A DNA stretch of 64,000 nt, taken from assembly GCF_006539185.1 (NCBI RefSeq), contig NZ_BJMN01000023.1, positions 106,161 through 170,160 on the forward strand, written 5' to 3'. Of this stretch, positions 8,006 through 16,557 are shown one piece after another. The stretch comes from Streptomyces gardneri (GTDB taxonomy: Bacteria > Actinomycetota > Actinomycetes > Streptomycetales > Streptomycetaceae). A program made the translations under genes and the position numbers. Below the pieces are notes generated by a model. It saw only the letters and a program-made list of their open reading frames with translations. It did no database searches and was not told where the DNA came from. The first letter of the stretch is position 1. Every line of letters starts with the position of its first letter.

Positions 8006-8667
8006 CGTTTCACCGCCACCTTCTTGGCAACCCAGCCGAGGAACAGGCCGGTGGGCAGGGTGAGGCAGATGAACCCGAACGCGAAGATCGTGGAGATGAG
8101 GATGAGTTGGGCCTCGTTCTCGATCATCTCGCGCATCAGCAGGGCCGCTTCGGCGACGCCGATCGCCGCGGCCACCGTGGTGTTCTTGGTGAGGGCGATC
8201 AGGACGTTGGCGAGGGGGCCGACGACGGAGCGGAAGGCCTGCGGGAGCACGATGATGCGCAGGACCTGCGGGAAGCTGAGCCCGATGGCGCGGGCCGCCT
8301 CGACCTGTCCGAGGGGGACGGTATTGATGCCGGAGCGGACCGCCTCGCAGACGAAGGCGCTCGTGTAGGCGGTCAGGCCGAGGATGGCGAGCCGGAAGTT
8401 GATCGTGGTGAACCGGTCGGCGCCCAGGCTGACCCCGAGGGTCTGGAAGAGTCCGAGCGAGGTGAAGACGATGATGACGGTGAGGGGGATGTTGCGGACG
8501 ATGTTGACGTAGGCGGTGCCGAAGCCCCGCATCAGGGGGACGGGGCTGACGCGCATGGCGGCCAGCAGCGTCCCCCAGATCAGGGAGCCGATCGCGGAGT
8601 AGACGGTGAGCTGCACCGTCACCCAGAAGGCTCCGAGCAGGTTGTACCCCTGGAGGAAGTCGAACAC
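8002..8667 (-). CDS. gluC: Glutamate/amino acid ABC transporter permease, GluC-like
   Basis: A 221-residue polar amino acid permease that would pair with GluD as a heterodimer. It has about five membrane helices. The EAA-loop signature reads EAVRSGINTVPLGQVEAARAIGLS, followed by LPQAFRSVVGPLANVLIALTKN. The start is the GTG at 8667, 10 bp after the gluB stop. The gene sits between the binding protein and the second permease, the usual gluABCD order. Confidence 0.92.
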   Translation of the reverse strand: MFDFLQGYNLLGAFWVTVQLTVYSAIGSLIWGTLLAAMRVSPVPLMRGFGTAYVNIVRNIPLTVIIVFTSLGLFQTLGVSLGADRFTTINFRLAILGLTAYTSAFVCEAVRSGINTVPLGQVEAARAIGLSFPQVLRIIVLPQAFRSVVGPLANVLIALTKNTTVAAAIGVAEAALLMREMIENEAQLILISTIFAFGFICLTLPTGLFLGWVAKKVAVKR

Positions 8668-8677
8668 GGCGGCCTGC

Positions 8678-9526
8678 TCACTGGACGATGACGCCGATCT
8701 TCGGGGCGGGTTCGTTCTGGTAGCCGGCGGGGCCGAAGTTCTTCTTCACCGCCGCGTCCCAGGAGCCGTCGGCGACCATCTTCTCCAGAGCCGTGTTGAT
8801 CTTGGCCTTGAGGTCGCTGCCCTTCTGGACGCCGATGCCGTAGTTCTCGTTGCTCATCTTGAAGCCGCCGAGCTTGAACTTGTCCTTGAACTCGGCCTGC
8901 GAGGCGTATCCGGCGAGGATCGAGTCGTCGGTGGTGACGGCGTCGATGACACCGTTCTCCAGGCCGGTCAGGCACTCGGAGTAGCCGCCGTACTCCTGGA
9001 GCTGGGCGTCGGGGGCGATCTTGTCCTTGACGTTCTGCGCGGAGGTCGAGCCGGTGACCGAGCAGAGCTTCTTGTTGTTCAGGTCGGAGGGCTGCTTGAT
9101 CGAGTCGTCGTCGGCCCGGATCAGGACGTCCTGGTGGGCCAGGAGGTAGGGACCGGCGAAGTCGACCTTCTCGGCCCGCTTGTCGTTGATCGAGTACGAG
9201 GCCGCGATGAAGTCCACGTCTCCGCGCTGGAGCAGCGTCTCCCGGTCGGCGCTCTTGGCCTCCTTCCACACGATGTCGCCCGGTTCGTGGCCGAGCTCCT
9301 TGGCGATGTACGTCGCCACGTCGACGTCGAAGCCCGTATAGGTGCCGTCCGGCGTCTTGAGACCGATGCCGGGCTGGTCGTACTTGATTCCGACGGTGAT
9401 CTCGTCCTCACCGTGGTCACGGGACACGTCTGCGGACGCTCCGGACGCGAGTCCCGCCGACGTGAAGGAGAGGACGACGGCCGCTGCGACGGCCACGGTG
9501 GTCCTGCCGGTCCTGTGGACGTTCAT
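8678..9526 (-). CDS. gluB: Glutamate-binding protein of the ABC transporter, GluB-like (no lipobox)
   Basis: A 282-residue family 3 solute-binding protein. Motifs include ITVGIKYDQPGIGLKTPDG, TGFDVDVATYIAKELG, VDFIAASYSI and DFAGPYLLAHQDVLI, as in glutamate-binding proteins. The N-terminus is a signal peptide (basic MNVHRTGR, a hydrophobic run, then SAGLASGASA). It lacks the lipobox cysteine usual for Gram-positive binding proteins, so it may be released or held only by the permeases. The ATG at 9526 lies 7 nt after an AGGGG ribosome binding site and is preferred over the GTG three codons upstream. It stands between gluA and gluC. Confidence 0.9.
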   Translation of the reverse strand: MNVHRTGRTTVAVAAAVVLSFTSAGLASGASADVSRDHGEDEITVGIKYDQPGIGLKTPDGTYTGFDVDVATYIAKELGHEPGDIVWKEAKSADRETLLQRGDVDFIAASYSINDKRAEKVDFAGPYLLAHQDVLIRADDDSIKQPSDLNNKKLCSVTGSTSAQNVKDKIAPDAQLQEYGGYSECLTGLENGVIDAVTTDDSILAGYASQAEFKDKFKLGGFKMSNENYGIGVQKGSDLKAKINTALEKMVADGSWDAAVKKNFGPAGYQNEPAPKIGVIVQ

Positions 9527-9569
9527 GTGAATCACCCCTGGGGGCTGCTGGTCGGGCGACGGCCGCGGC

Positions 9570-10325
<756 letters not shown>

Positions 10326-10469
10326 GGCACCCTCCAAAGGGTCACGCCCCCGCTTGCCGCTCCCTCCTCACGTTCATGCTCCGCCCTCCGCCGGGCCCGC
10401 GCACGCCGGGGCCCGCGCACGCCGGGGTGGGCGGGCACGGGCCGCAGGCAGGAGGGAGGAGGACGGAGA

Positions 10470-11165
10470 TCAGCCGGCGGTCTCCCGTGCGGCGAGCTCG
10501 ATGAGGTCGCAGACCTCGGTCGGCCGGGAGGCGAGCGAGGCGTGGCTCGCGTCGAGCTCGATGATCTTGCGCGGGTTCATGCGCTGGGCCATGCGGCGCT
10601 CGTTGTCCGGGTGGATCATGCGGTCCTCGGTGGAGACCTGGTAGTACGTCGGCTTGGCCCGCCAGGCCGGGGCGGTGACGTTGTCGCCGAAGGTGGAGCC
10701 GAGCGGCGCCTTCTGCGTGACGGCCATGACCAGGGCGTCTTCCCGGCTCACGTCCTGCGCGAAGCTGTCGTGGAACTTGTCCGGCTTGACCCAGAGGTAG
10801 CCGTCCGAGTCGGGGGCGATGTTCTCGAAGGCGGCCGGCGGGTTCTCCTGGCTGATCTGTCCGGGGCTCTCCCCGGCGTCCGGGGCGAAGGCGGCGATGT
10901 AGACGAGGGCGGTCACGTTCGGCAGGTCGCCCGCCTCGGTGATGACGGCTCCGCCGTACGAGTGGCCCACGAGCACGACGGGACCGTCGACCTGCTTGAC
11001 CATCTTCCGGGTGCGTTCGGCGTCGTCCGCGAGCGAGGTGAGCGGGTTCTCGACGGCGTGGATCTTGTCGTATCCGCGCTTGTCCAGTTCGAGAATGACG
11101 TTCGCCCAGTGGGCTGCGCCGCCCCAGAATCCGTGGACGAGGACGATCGCGGGCTTGTCCGCCAT
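10470..11165 (-). CDS. Alpha/beta hydrolase
   Basis: A 231-residue alpha/beta hydrolase fold protein. The sequence starts AIVLVHGFWGGAAHW with the oxyanion HGFWG element. The nucleophile elbow is GHSYGGAV (catalytic Ser), the probable acid Asp is in TEDRMIHPD, and the catalytic His is in DASHASLASRP near the C-terminus. The pattern fits the plant salicylate-binding/RutD-like esterase subgroup common in Streptomyces. The long upstream in-frame extension to 11261 is arginine-rich and unlikely to be coding, so I use ATG at 11165. The substrate is unknown. It may be alone on its transcript. Confidence 0.85.
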   Translation of the reverse strand: MADKPAIVLVHGFWGGAAHWANVILELDKRGYDKIHAVENPLTSLADDAERTRKMVKQVDGPVVLVGHSYGGAVITEAGDLPNVTALVYIAAFAPDAGESPGQISQENPPAAFENIAPDSDGYLWVKPDKFHDSFAQDVSREDALVMAVTQKAPLGSTFGDNVTAPAWRAKPTYYQVSTEDRMIHPDNERRMAQRMNPRKIIELDASHASLASRPTEVCDLIELAARETAG

Positions 11166-11335
11166 GGGTTTCCGTACCGATCTGTGCGAGGGATGGATCC
11201 CGCCCCTGCTCCCACCCCGTCTCCCCGCGGCCACGCTACGTGCGCGGCGGTGGCTCCGCACGTCCGGTCGGGCGCGCCCCGGACCGGCCTGGCGGACACT
11301 GGGGGTGGGAGCCGAGTGTCCGAGGAGGGTCCGCC

Positions 11336-11794
11336 ATGACCAGTGCCGCGCCCAAGGTCAGCACGTTGCCGCCCGAGCACCGGGAACGGCTGATGGCCTT
11401 CGCCGAGGACGTGTACTTCGATTCCGGTCACCGGCTGTTCGAGGAGCAGCAGCACTGCGACCGGTTCTGGATCGTGAAGACGGGAGCGGTGACGCTCGAC
11501 GCCAAGGTGCCGGGCCGGGGGTCGCCGGTGATCGAGACCCTGCGCCACGGCGAGCTGGTCGGCCTCTCCTGGATGTTCCCTCCGTATCTGTGCCAGTCGG
11601 GGGCCGAGGCGATGACGCCGGTGCGGGCTTACGAGTTCGACGCCCCGGCCGTCCGGTCGATGTGCCGGTCGGACGCGGAGTTCGGCGCCTCGGTCATGTT
11701 CTGGGTGGGGGCCATCCTGGCCCATCGCCTGAACGTGACCCGGGTCCGGCTCCTGGACCTGTACGCCCCGCACGGGAGCGGCATCTTCGCGTGA
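11336..11794 (+). CDS. Cyclic nucleotide-binding-fold protein
   Basis: A 152-residue single-domain protein of the cNMP-binding (CRP/Fnr N-terminal) fold. The beta-roll contains DSGHRLFEEQQHCDRFWIVKTGAV and ETLRHGELVGLSWMFPPY, resembling stand-alone Crp/Fnr-type sensors. No helix-turn-helix follows the domain, so it is unlikely to bind DNA itself. The canonical phosphate-binding RxS/T arginine is not obvious, so ligand binding is uncertain. The ATG at 11336 follows a GAGGAGGG ribosome binding site. It converges on the secreted protein gene at 11874. Confidence 0.75.
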   Translation: MTSAAPKVSTLPPEHRERLMAFAEDVYFDSGHRLFEEQQHCDRFWIVKTGAVTLDAKVPGRGSPVIETLRHGELVGLSWMFPPYLCQSGAEAMTPVRAYEFDAPAVRSMCRSDAEFGASVMFWVGAILAHRLNVTRVRLLDLYAPHGSGIFA

Positions 11795-11825
11795 GCCCCG
11801 CCGCGTGGGCCCCGCCCTCGCGTGA

Positions 11826-11858
11826 GCCCCGCCCTTCGCCGGACGGCGTGGGCGGGGC
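11826..11858. terminator. Bidirectional hairpin terminator between convergent genes
   Basis: GCCCCGCCC (11826-11834) pairs with GGGCGGGGC (11850-11858), and the loop itself contains a CGCC/GGCG stem. An alternative outer arm lies at 11808-11817. No T-run follows, as is usual in Streptomyces. It separates the cNMP-fold gene from the convergent secreted protein gene. Confidence 0.6.
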
Positions 11859-11873
11859 CACGATCGGATCGGG

Positions 11874-12542
11874 TCAGTTCACGAAGACGGACGGGCTGCC
11901 GGCCTGGGTGACGTCCTGGACGGGTCCGTACTTCGCCGTGAAGTAGCCGTTGGCCGGACAGGTGCCGGGGCCGCTGGCCTTGGTGAACAGCTGGTCGGTG
12001 AAGGTGAGCGAGTTGTCGGTGTTGGAGGGTGTGGCCGTGAGGCTGCCGGCCCGGTAGACGCAGGTCATCAGGCCGAGAATGCTGTTGATCTTCAGGGTGG
12101 TCTGGATCGGGCCCGCGGCGCCCGCCGTGACGGTCAGCGCGCCGCCGGAGACGACGGCCGTGCTGAACGGCAGGTTGTTGACGGTGATGCTCTGGACGCC
12201 GGTCGCCCCGACGATGTTGGTGGTGCAGCTGCTGAGCGTGTGGGCCGTGACGGTCTCGGTGGCGGTGCCGGGCGCGGCGGGGTTGCCGGTGACGGTGGCG
12301 GTGAACGCGGAGGTGTTGCAGGTGATGCCCGTGCTGCCGCCCAGCGTGGTGGCGATGCGGGCCTTGGTGCCGGCGGGCAGCGAGGCGGACAGGACGTCGC
12401 CGACCGCGACGGCGGTGCCCGCGGCGGAGCCGGTGGTGAGGACGTTGCCTGCGGCGGCTCCGAGCGCGCCGGCCTGGGTGGTCGCGGCGAGCGTGGCCGA
12501 GACGGCGAGGCCGACGGCGGCGAGGAGGGCGTGCTTGCGCAT
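11874..12542 (-). CDS. Secreted protein of unknown function
   Basis: A 222-residue exported protein. The N-terminus MRKHALLAAVGLAVSATLA is a clear Sec signal peptide with cleavage near TTQAGALG. The mature part is rich in Thr, Ala, Gly and Ser, predicted mainly beta, with several cysteines (for example ITCNTSAF, SSCTTNIVG, MTCVYRAG, GTCPANGYF) that could form disulfides. AAGGA eight bases before the ATG at 12542 is a good ribosome binding site. The gene diverges from the TetR regulator. Such proteins are common near DUF6230/DUF6114 genes in streptomycetes (from memory), hinting at a shared cell-envelope function. I do not recognise a catalytic motif. Confidence 0.8.
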   Translation of the reverse strand: MRKHALLAAVGLAVSATLAATTQAGALGAAAGNVLTTGSAAGTAVAVGDVLSASLPAGTKARIATTLGGSTGITCNTSAFTATVTGNPAAPGTATETVTAHTLSSCTTNIVGATGVQSITVNNLPFSTAVVSGGALTVTAGAAGPIQTTLKINSILGLMTCVYRAGSLTATPSNTDNSLTFTDQLFTKASGPGTCPANGYFTAKYGPVQDVTQAGSPSVFVN

Positions 12543-12866
12543 GGGGATGGTCCTTCCGTACGGAGGTGGAGTGGGGATGGCGGTGCGTACGGAGCGACGT
12601 GCGAGCGCTGCCGGAACGGTCCGGCGCCACGGATGACGTCCGGCAGCGGTGTTGTGGGGAGAGCGGTACTGAGAGGGGTGCTGGACCGGTGCGGGGAGCG
12701 TGATACTCGGTGCGGTGTGCGGTGAGGACGCGTCCCGTCCCTCGGGGAGCGGCTCCACCGAACACCTGAGAACACCCGATGACACTCGGCGCACCGAGAG
12801 GAAAACCCACGAGGGTTGTAATCCCGCCGAGTATGAGACGTCAACAAGCCCGGAAGGATGTGGCCG
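12543..12866. other. Divergent intergenic region of the secreted protein and TetR genes
   Basis: These 324 bp hold no gene. Visible elements are a perfect palindrome TCCGTACGGA near 12554 and an inverted repeat ACTCGGCG ... CGCCGAGT spanning about 12783-12836, close to the regulator start. Either could be an operator for the TetR protein. No promoter could be fixed with confidence. Confidence 0.5.
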
Positions 12867-13541
12867 ATGACGAGTGCCCGCGAGGCCGAGGAGGGGCTCG
12901 TCCTGCCGGGGGCCCGCTCGGGCCGTGAACCGGGGCGCTCCCTGCGCCCCGGGCCGCGCCGGCTGAGCCCCGAGCAGGTGGCGTCCCGGCAGCGCGAGCG
13001 ACTGCTCGACGGGGTGGCCCGGACGGTCGCGGAGAACGGCTACGCCGGAGCGCGCATCAGCGACATCTGCCGGGAGGCCGGGGTGACCCGACCGGTCTTC
13101 TACGAGCTGTTCTCCGGAAAGGAGGACGCCGTCGTCGCCGCCTACCGGGGCGGTACGCAGCAGGTGGTGCGGGCCATGGGGCGGGCGTACGAGGAGGCGG
13201 GCGGCGCGGCGGACTGGCCGGCCTCGGTGCGGGCCGGGCTGCGGGTGCTCCTGACCCTGCTCACCGAGAACCCCGCCTTCGCCACGATGGTGGTCGAGAT
13301 CGAGTCGGTGGGGCCCGCCGGGCGCGGGGCCCGTGCGGAACTTCTGGCCAGTTTTCGCCGGTTCTTCGCGGACGCTCCGGCGGGGCCGCCGTGGGTGGCG
13401 CGGGCCGAGCTGGTGGACATCGTGGTGGGCGCCGTCCACGCGGCCGTACATCGCGCGGTCGACGAGGGGCGGTTCACCGATCTCCCCCCGCTGCTCGACA
13501 CGCTGGTGCACGTCGTGGTGACCCCGTTCACTCCCGAATGA
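12867..13541 (+). CDS. TetR/AcrR family transcriptional regulator
   Basis: A 224-residue regulator. An N-terminal extension of about 40 residues, rich in Arg and Gly, precedes the TetR helix-turn-helix: RERLLDGVARTVAENGYAGARISDI, then CREAGVTRPVFYELFSGKEDAV. The C-terminal ligand domain is helical and of normal length. The ATG at 12867 is nine bases after GGAAGG, better than the ATG at 12858, which abuts the same ribosome binding site. It probably controls the divergent secreted protein gene and the DUF6230-DUF6114 pair downstream. The ligand is unknown. Confidence 0.88.
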   Translation: MTSAREAEEGLVLPGARSGREPGRSLRPGPRRLSPEQVASRQRERLLDGVARTVAENGYAGARISDICREAGVTRPVFYELFSGKEDAVVAAYRGGTQQVVRAMGRAYEEAGGAADWPASVRAGLRVLLTLLTENPAFATMVVEIESVGPAGRGARAELLASFRRFFADAPAGPPWVARAELVDIVVGAVHAAVHRAVDEGRFTDLPPLLDTLVHVVVTPFTPE

Positions 13542-13581
13542 TCGATCGTCGGAAGGTCAACAGGCGCCACATGCACGGTAG

Positions 13582-13611
13582 TTGACCCCGGGTAACCGCA
13601 AGGCTTACTGT
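13582..13611 (+). promoter_or_regulatory. Sigma-70/HrdB-like promoter of the DUF6230 operon
   Basis: TTGACC (13582-13587), an 18-nt spacer and TACTGT (13606-13611) lie about 126 bp before the ATG at 13738. GGTAA and TTACTGTCCGGTAGG sequences between and behind the hexamers may be part of an operator. This is a pattern match only. Confidence 0.45.
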
Positions 13612-13737
13612 CCGGTAGGTTCCCTGCGGCACGTCTGCCTCCGCACCACGCGAGGAAGACCCGGGCAGCTCGGGGAACCGTCCGCGCCAGGACACCGCCG
13701 CGCAGGTCAGTTTCCTCACCCACGTCAGGAGCGCCTC

Positions 13738-14394
13738 ATGGCCACGCCCGAAAACCCTCAGGACAACGCCCCCGCCCCGTTACCCGACGACCGGCCCGAC
13801 AGACGCGGCCGGGTCCGGTTCCGCCGCGCGGCCCTCATGGGCGGACCCGCCCTGGCCGCCGCGGCCACGCTCGTGGTGCTCACCGCGCAGGGAGCCCTCG
13901 CCGCCCAGTTCGCCATCTCGGGCATGCCGTTCACGGTGACCGCCGACAGCCTGGAGGGCCGGGGCTTCGGGCAGTTCGGCGGCCTCGACAACATGCCCGA
14001 GGGCAGCCCGAACGCCGGCGACACCGGCGGCCAGGTCCTGGTGATCGTCACCGCGATCCGCGAGGCCGAACTCACCAACCTCTGCCAGAGCGTGGAGCTC
14101 GGCGGCACCTTCCTGCACATCACGGCCGGCGCCAAGGGCACCCCGGTCAAGGCCTCGGGGCTCACCACCGACTCCACGGAGATCTCCGGCAAGGTCGCCG
14201 ACTTCGACAACATCGAGATCGGCGGCGACGCGAGCACCTTCGAGAAGCCACCGGTCAAGGGGCCGCTGGGCGTGTTCGGCCAGCAGGCCGACACCGTCAG
14301 GATCAAGGACCTCCGGCAGACCAACTACGCCACGACCGCCGTCCGGTTCACCCTGCCCGACCTGAAGATGCGCTTCAGCTCGAAGGGCTGCTGA
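13738..14394 (+). CDS. DUF6230 family exported protein
   Basis: A 218-residue protein with a charged N-terminal tail of about 35 residues, then RRAALMGGPALAAAATLVVL as signal or anchor helix ending near AQGALAAQ. The beta-rich domain contains ISGMPFTVTADSLEGRGFGQF and CQSVELGGTFLHITAG, features I associate with DUF6230. The ATG at 13738 is six bases after AGGAG. It is followed two bases after its stop by the DUF6114 gene, so the two are coupled. Both families are nearly restricted to mycelial actinobacteria and lack a defined function; a surface or cell-envelope role is inferred. Confidence 0.82.
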   Translation: MATPENPQDNAPAPLPDDRPDRRGRVRFRRAALMGGPALAAAATLVVLTAQGALAAQFAISGMPFTVTADSLEGRGFGQFGGLDNMPEGSPNAGDTGGQVLVIVTAIREAELTNLCQSVELGGTFLHITAGAKGTPVKASGLTTDSTEISGKVADFDNIEIGGDASTFEKPPVKGPLGVFGQQADTVRIKDLRQTNYATTAVRFTLPDLKMRFSSKGC

Positions 14395-14396
14395 GC

Positions 14397-14879
14397 GTGG
14401 GGTCCGGCCGCCCCCGCCGGCCCTGGCGGGCCTTCCGGCTCTGGCGGTACCGCCGCCCGTTCGGCGCCGGTCTCACGCTCGCCCTGGGCGGGGTCGAGAT
14501 CCTGGTGACCCAGCGGGCGAGCATCACCGTGATCCTCACGGCGGGGGCGGACAGCCTGGTGGGTTACGTCCTGCCCGTCATCATGGTGATCTGCGGACTG
14601 CTCGTCGTCCTCAACCCGCGCCAGCGGCTCTTCTACTCGGTCGTGGGCGTCCTGGCGTCCCTGGGGAGCTGGGTGACGTCCAACCTGGGCGGATTCGTCA
14701 TCGGCATGCTGCTGGGGCTCGTCGGCAGCTCGCTCGCCTTCGGCTGGCTGCCCGACCGTCCCCGGCGCCGACCCTGGCGCCGGAGCCGGCGCCGGGAGCC
14801 GGAAGCGACCGGGAGCGGGACGGCGGCGACCGCCGGAGCGGCGGCCGGACCCGCGCCGGAGCCACGGCCCGGCACCTGA
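14397..14879 (+). CDS. DUF6114 family membrane protein
   Basis: A 160-residue integral membrane protein with about four helices: FGAGLTLALGGVEILVT, LVGYVLPVIMVICGLLVVL, FYSVVGVLASLGSWV and IGMLLGLVGSSLAFGWL. The C-terminal tail is basic and then Ala/Pro-rich. This matches DUF6114, the usual partner of DUF6230. It starts with GTG two bases after the upstream stop, with AAGGG as a possible ribosome binding site inside the preceding gene. A hairpin terminator follows. Confidence 0.82.
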   Translation: MGSGRPRRPWRAFRLWRYRRPFGAGLTLALGGVEILVTQRASITVILTAGADSLVGYVLPVIMVICGLLVVLNPRQRLFYSVVGVLASLGSWVTSNLGGFVIGMLLGLVGSSLAFGWLPDRPRRRPWRRSRRREPEATGSGTAATAGAAAGPAPEPRPGT

Positions 14880-14884
14880 CCCGT

Positions 14885-14919
14885 CCGGTGGAGGAGCGGC
14901 TCCGTCGCCCCTCCACCGG
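14885..14919 (+). terminator. Hairpin terminator after the DUF6230-DUF6114 operon
   Basis: A perfect 10-bp stem CCGGTGGAGG (14885-14894) / CCTCCACCGG (14910-14919) with a 15-nt loop begins six bases after the DUF6114 stop codon. Confidence 0.7.
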
Positions 14920-14990
14920 CCGACGGTACGGTGGTGGGGCACCCCCGACCCACCCTGAGGGACGGGCCGGCGACGAGCGGAGAGGCACGC

Positions 14991-16346
14991 ATGACCGACC
15001 CGATGACGGCCCGCGAGGCGATCGCGCTCGCCACCGACGACTTCACCGAACTCTCCTTCTCCGAAGGACCCTTGGAAGGGGACGGACCGATCGGCTGGCC
15101 GGGCTACTCCGCCGCGCACGGCCGCGCCGCGGACCGCTCCGGCGAGACCGAGTCGGTGATCTGCGGTACGGGCACGATCGGCGGCGTGCCGGTGGTGCTG
15201 CTGTCCTTCGAGTTCCGCTTCCTCGGCGGATCCATCGGCGAGCGGACCGGCGCGCGGGCCGTCGCCGCGCACCGGCTCGCCCGCGCCCGCCGGCTGCCCG
15301 TGGTCGTGCTTCCCGCCACCGGCGGGAGCCGGATGCACGAGGGCATGCGCGCCCTTCTCCAACTCCAGGTGATCGCCCGCGAGTCGGCGATCACCCGGGC
15401 CGCCGGCCTGCCGCAGATCGCCGTCCTGCGGGACCCGACGACCGGTGGTGGCTGGGCCACCCTCGGGGCCGGCTCCGATGTCGTCCTCGCCCTGCCTGGC
15501 GCGCAGGTCGGCTTCGCGGGCTCGCGGGTGCGCCCGGCGGACGCAGACCCCGGCGCGTACACGGCGGAGGCCCAGCTCGCCCACGGTCACATCGACGCCG
15601 TCGTCCCGCCCGGGGAGCTGCGCCCCGTGCTCGGCCGCTGGCTGACGCTCCTCACGCGCCCCGCCGAGGGCCCGGTCCCGCCCCCGTACGCCCTGGGAAC
15701 CCGCTCCGGCTCCACCTCCCCCGCCGAGTCCGGCCGGGAGGCCGTGGCCCGCGCCCGGCACCCCGACCGGCCCCGAGCGCCCGCCTACCTCGACGCCCAC
15801 TTCACGTACCGCGCCGAGATCTCCGGCGACCGCTGCGGAGGCACGGACCCCGGCATGCTCTGCGGCTTCGGGCAGGGTCCCGACGGCCGTACCGTCGCCT
15901 ACGCCGCCCAGTGCGGCACCGCCACCCGGCCCGCCGGCTTCCGTACCGCGACCCGGCTCGTCCGCCTCGCCGACCGCCTCGGGATCCCGGTCCTCACCCT
16001 CGTCGACACGCCCGGCGCCGCCAACGACCCCCAGGCCGAGCGGGACGGGGCGGGCCCCGCCATCGCCGCCCTCTTCGAGGCCGTCGCCACGGCCCGGGTC
16101 CCGCTCACCTCCCTGCTCGTCGGGGAAGGCGGATCGGGCGGCGCGCTCGCCCTCGCCGCTCCCGACAACACCTGGGCGACCCCGGACAGCTACTTCTCCG
16201 TCATCGCACCGGAACTCGCGGCGGCCATCCTCAAGCGGACTCCCGAGGAGGCGGACACCACCGCCGACCTGCTCCGGCTGCGCCCGCGGGACCTCCTCGC
16301 CCTGGGCGCCGTCCGGGGCATCGTCGACGGACCCGCTCGGGCCTGA
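14991..16346 (+). CDS. Fused acyl-CoA carboxylase carboxyltransferase (beta-alpha) subunit
   Basis: A 451-residue protein carrying both halves of the crotonase-like carboxyltransferase in one chain. The first half (to about residue 220) has ESVICGTGTIGGVPVVLLSFEFRFLGGSIGE and LPATGGSRMHEGM, as in AccD. The second half has YAAQCGTATRPAGFRTATRL, VLTLVDTPGAAN and SLLVGEGGSGGALAL, as in AccA, including the Gly pairs of the oxyanion holes. No biotin carboxylase or biotin carrier domain is present. The enzyme would transfer CO2 from a carboxybiotin carrier encoded elsewhere to acetyl-CoA or another acyl-CoA. The lack of an N-terminal zinc finger separates it from the E. coli type. Malonyl-CoA supply for the nearby PKS is possible but unproven. 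Confidence 0.87.
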   Translation: MTDPMTAREAIALATDDFTELSFSEGPLEGDGPIGWPGYSAAHGRAADRSGETESVICGTGTIGGVPVVLLSFEFRFLGGSIGERTGARAVAAHRLARARRLPVVVLPATGGSRMHEGMRALLQLQVIARESAITRAAGLPQIAVLRDPTTGGGWATLGAGSDVVLALPGAQVGFAGSRVRPADADPGAYTAEAQLAHGHIDAVVPPGELRPVLGRWLTLLTRPAEGPVPPPYALGTRSGSTSPAESGREAVARARHPDRPRAPAYLDAHFTYRAEISGDRCGGTDPGMLCGFGQGPDGRTVAYAAQCGTATRPAGFRTATRLVRLADRLGIPVLTLVDTPGAANDPQAERDGAGPAIAALFEAVATARVPLTSLLVGEGGSGGALALAAPDNTWATPDSYFSVIAPELAAAILKRTPEEADTTADLLRLRPRDLLALGAVRGIVDGPARA

Positions 16347-16557
16347 GTCGCTGTGCTTTAATCGGATCGTGGCGCGTGGCGTCGGCCAAAGAGCAGTGGG
16401 CCGGCCGGCAGTCGGGCGACCACCCGACCCAGTGCGCTCGCGCGCGGCATTCCCGCGCGAGGCACTCGTCCGTTCCGCCACCGTGACCGGCCGCCTCCGA
16501 CGCGCGCTCTCACGGCACACCCAGGGCTCTCACGCCCTTCACGGAGATCGCCTCATC

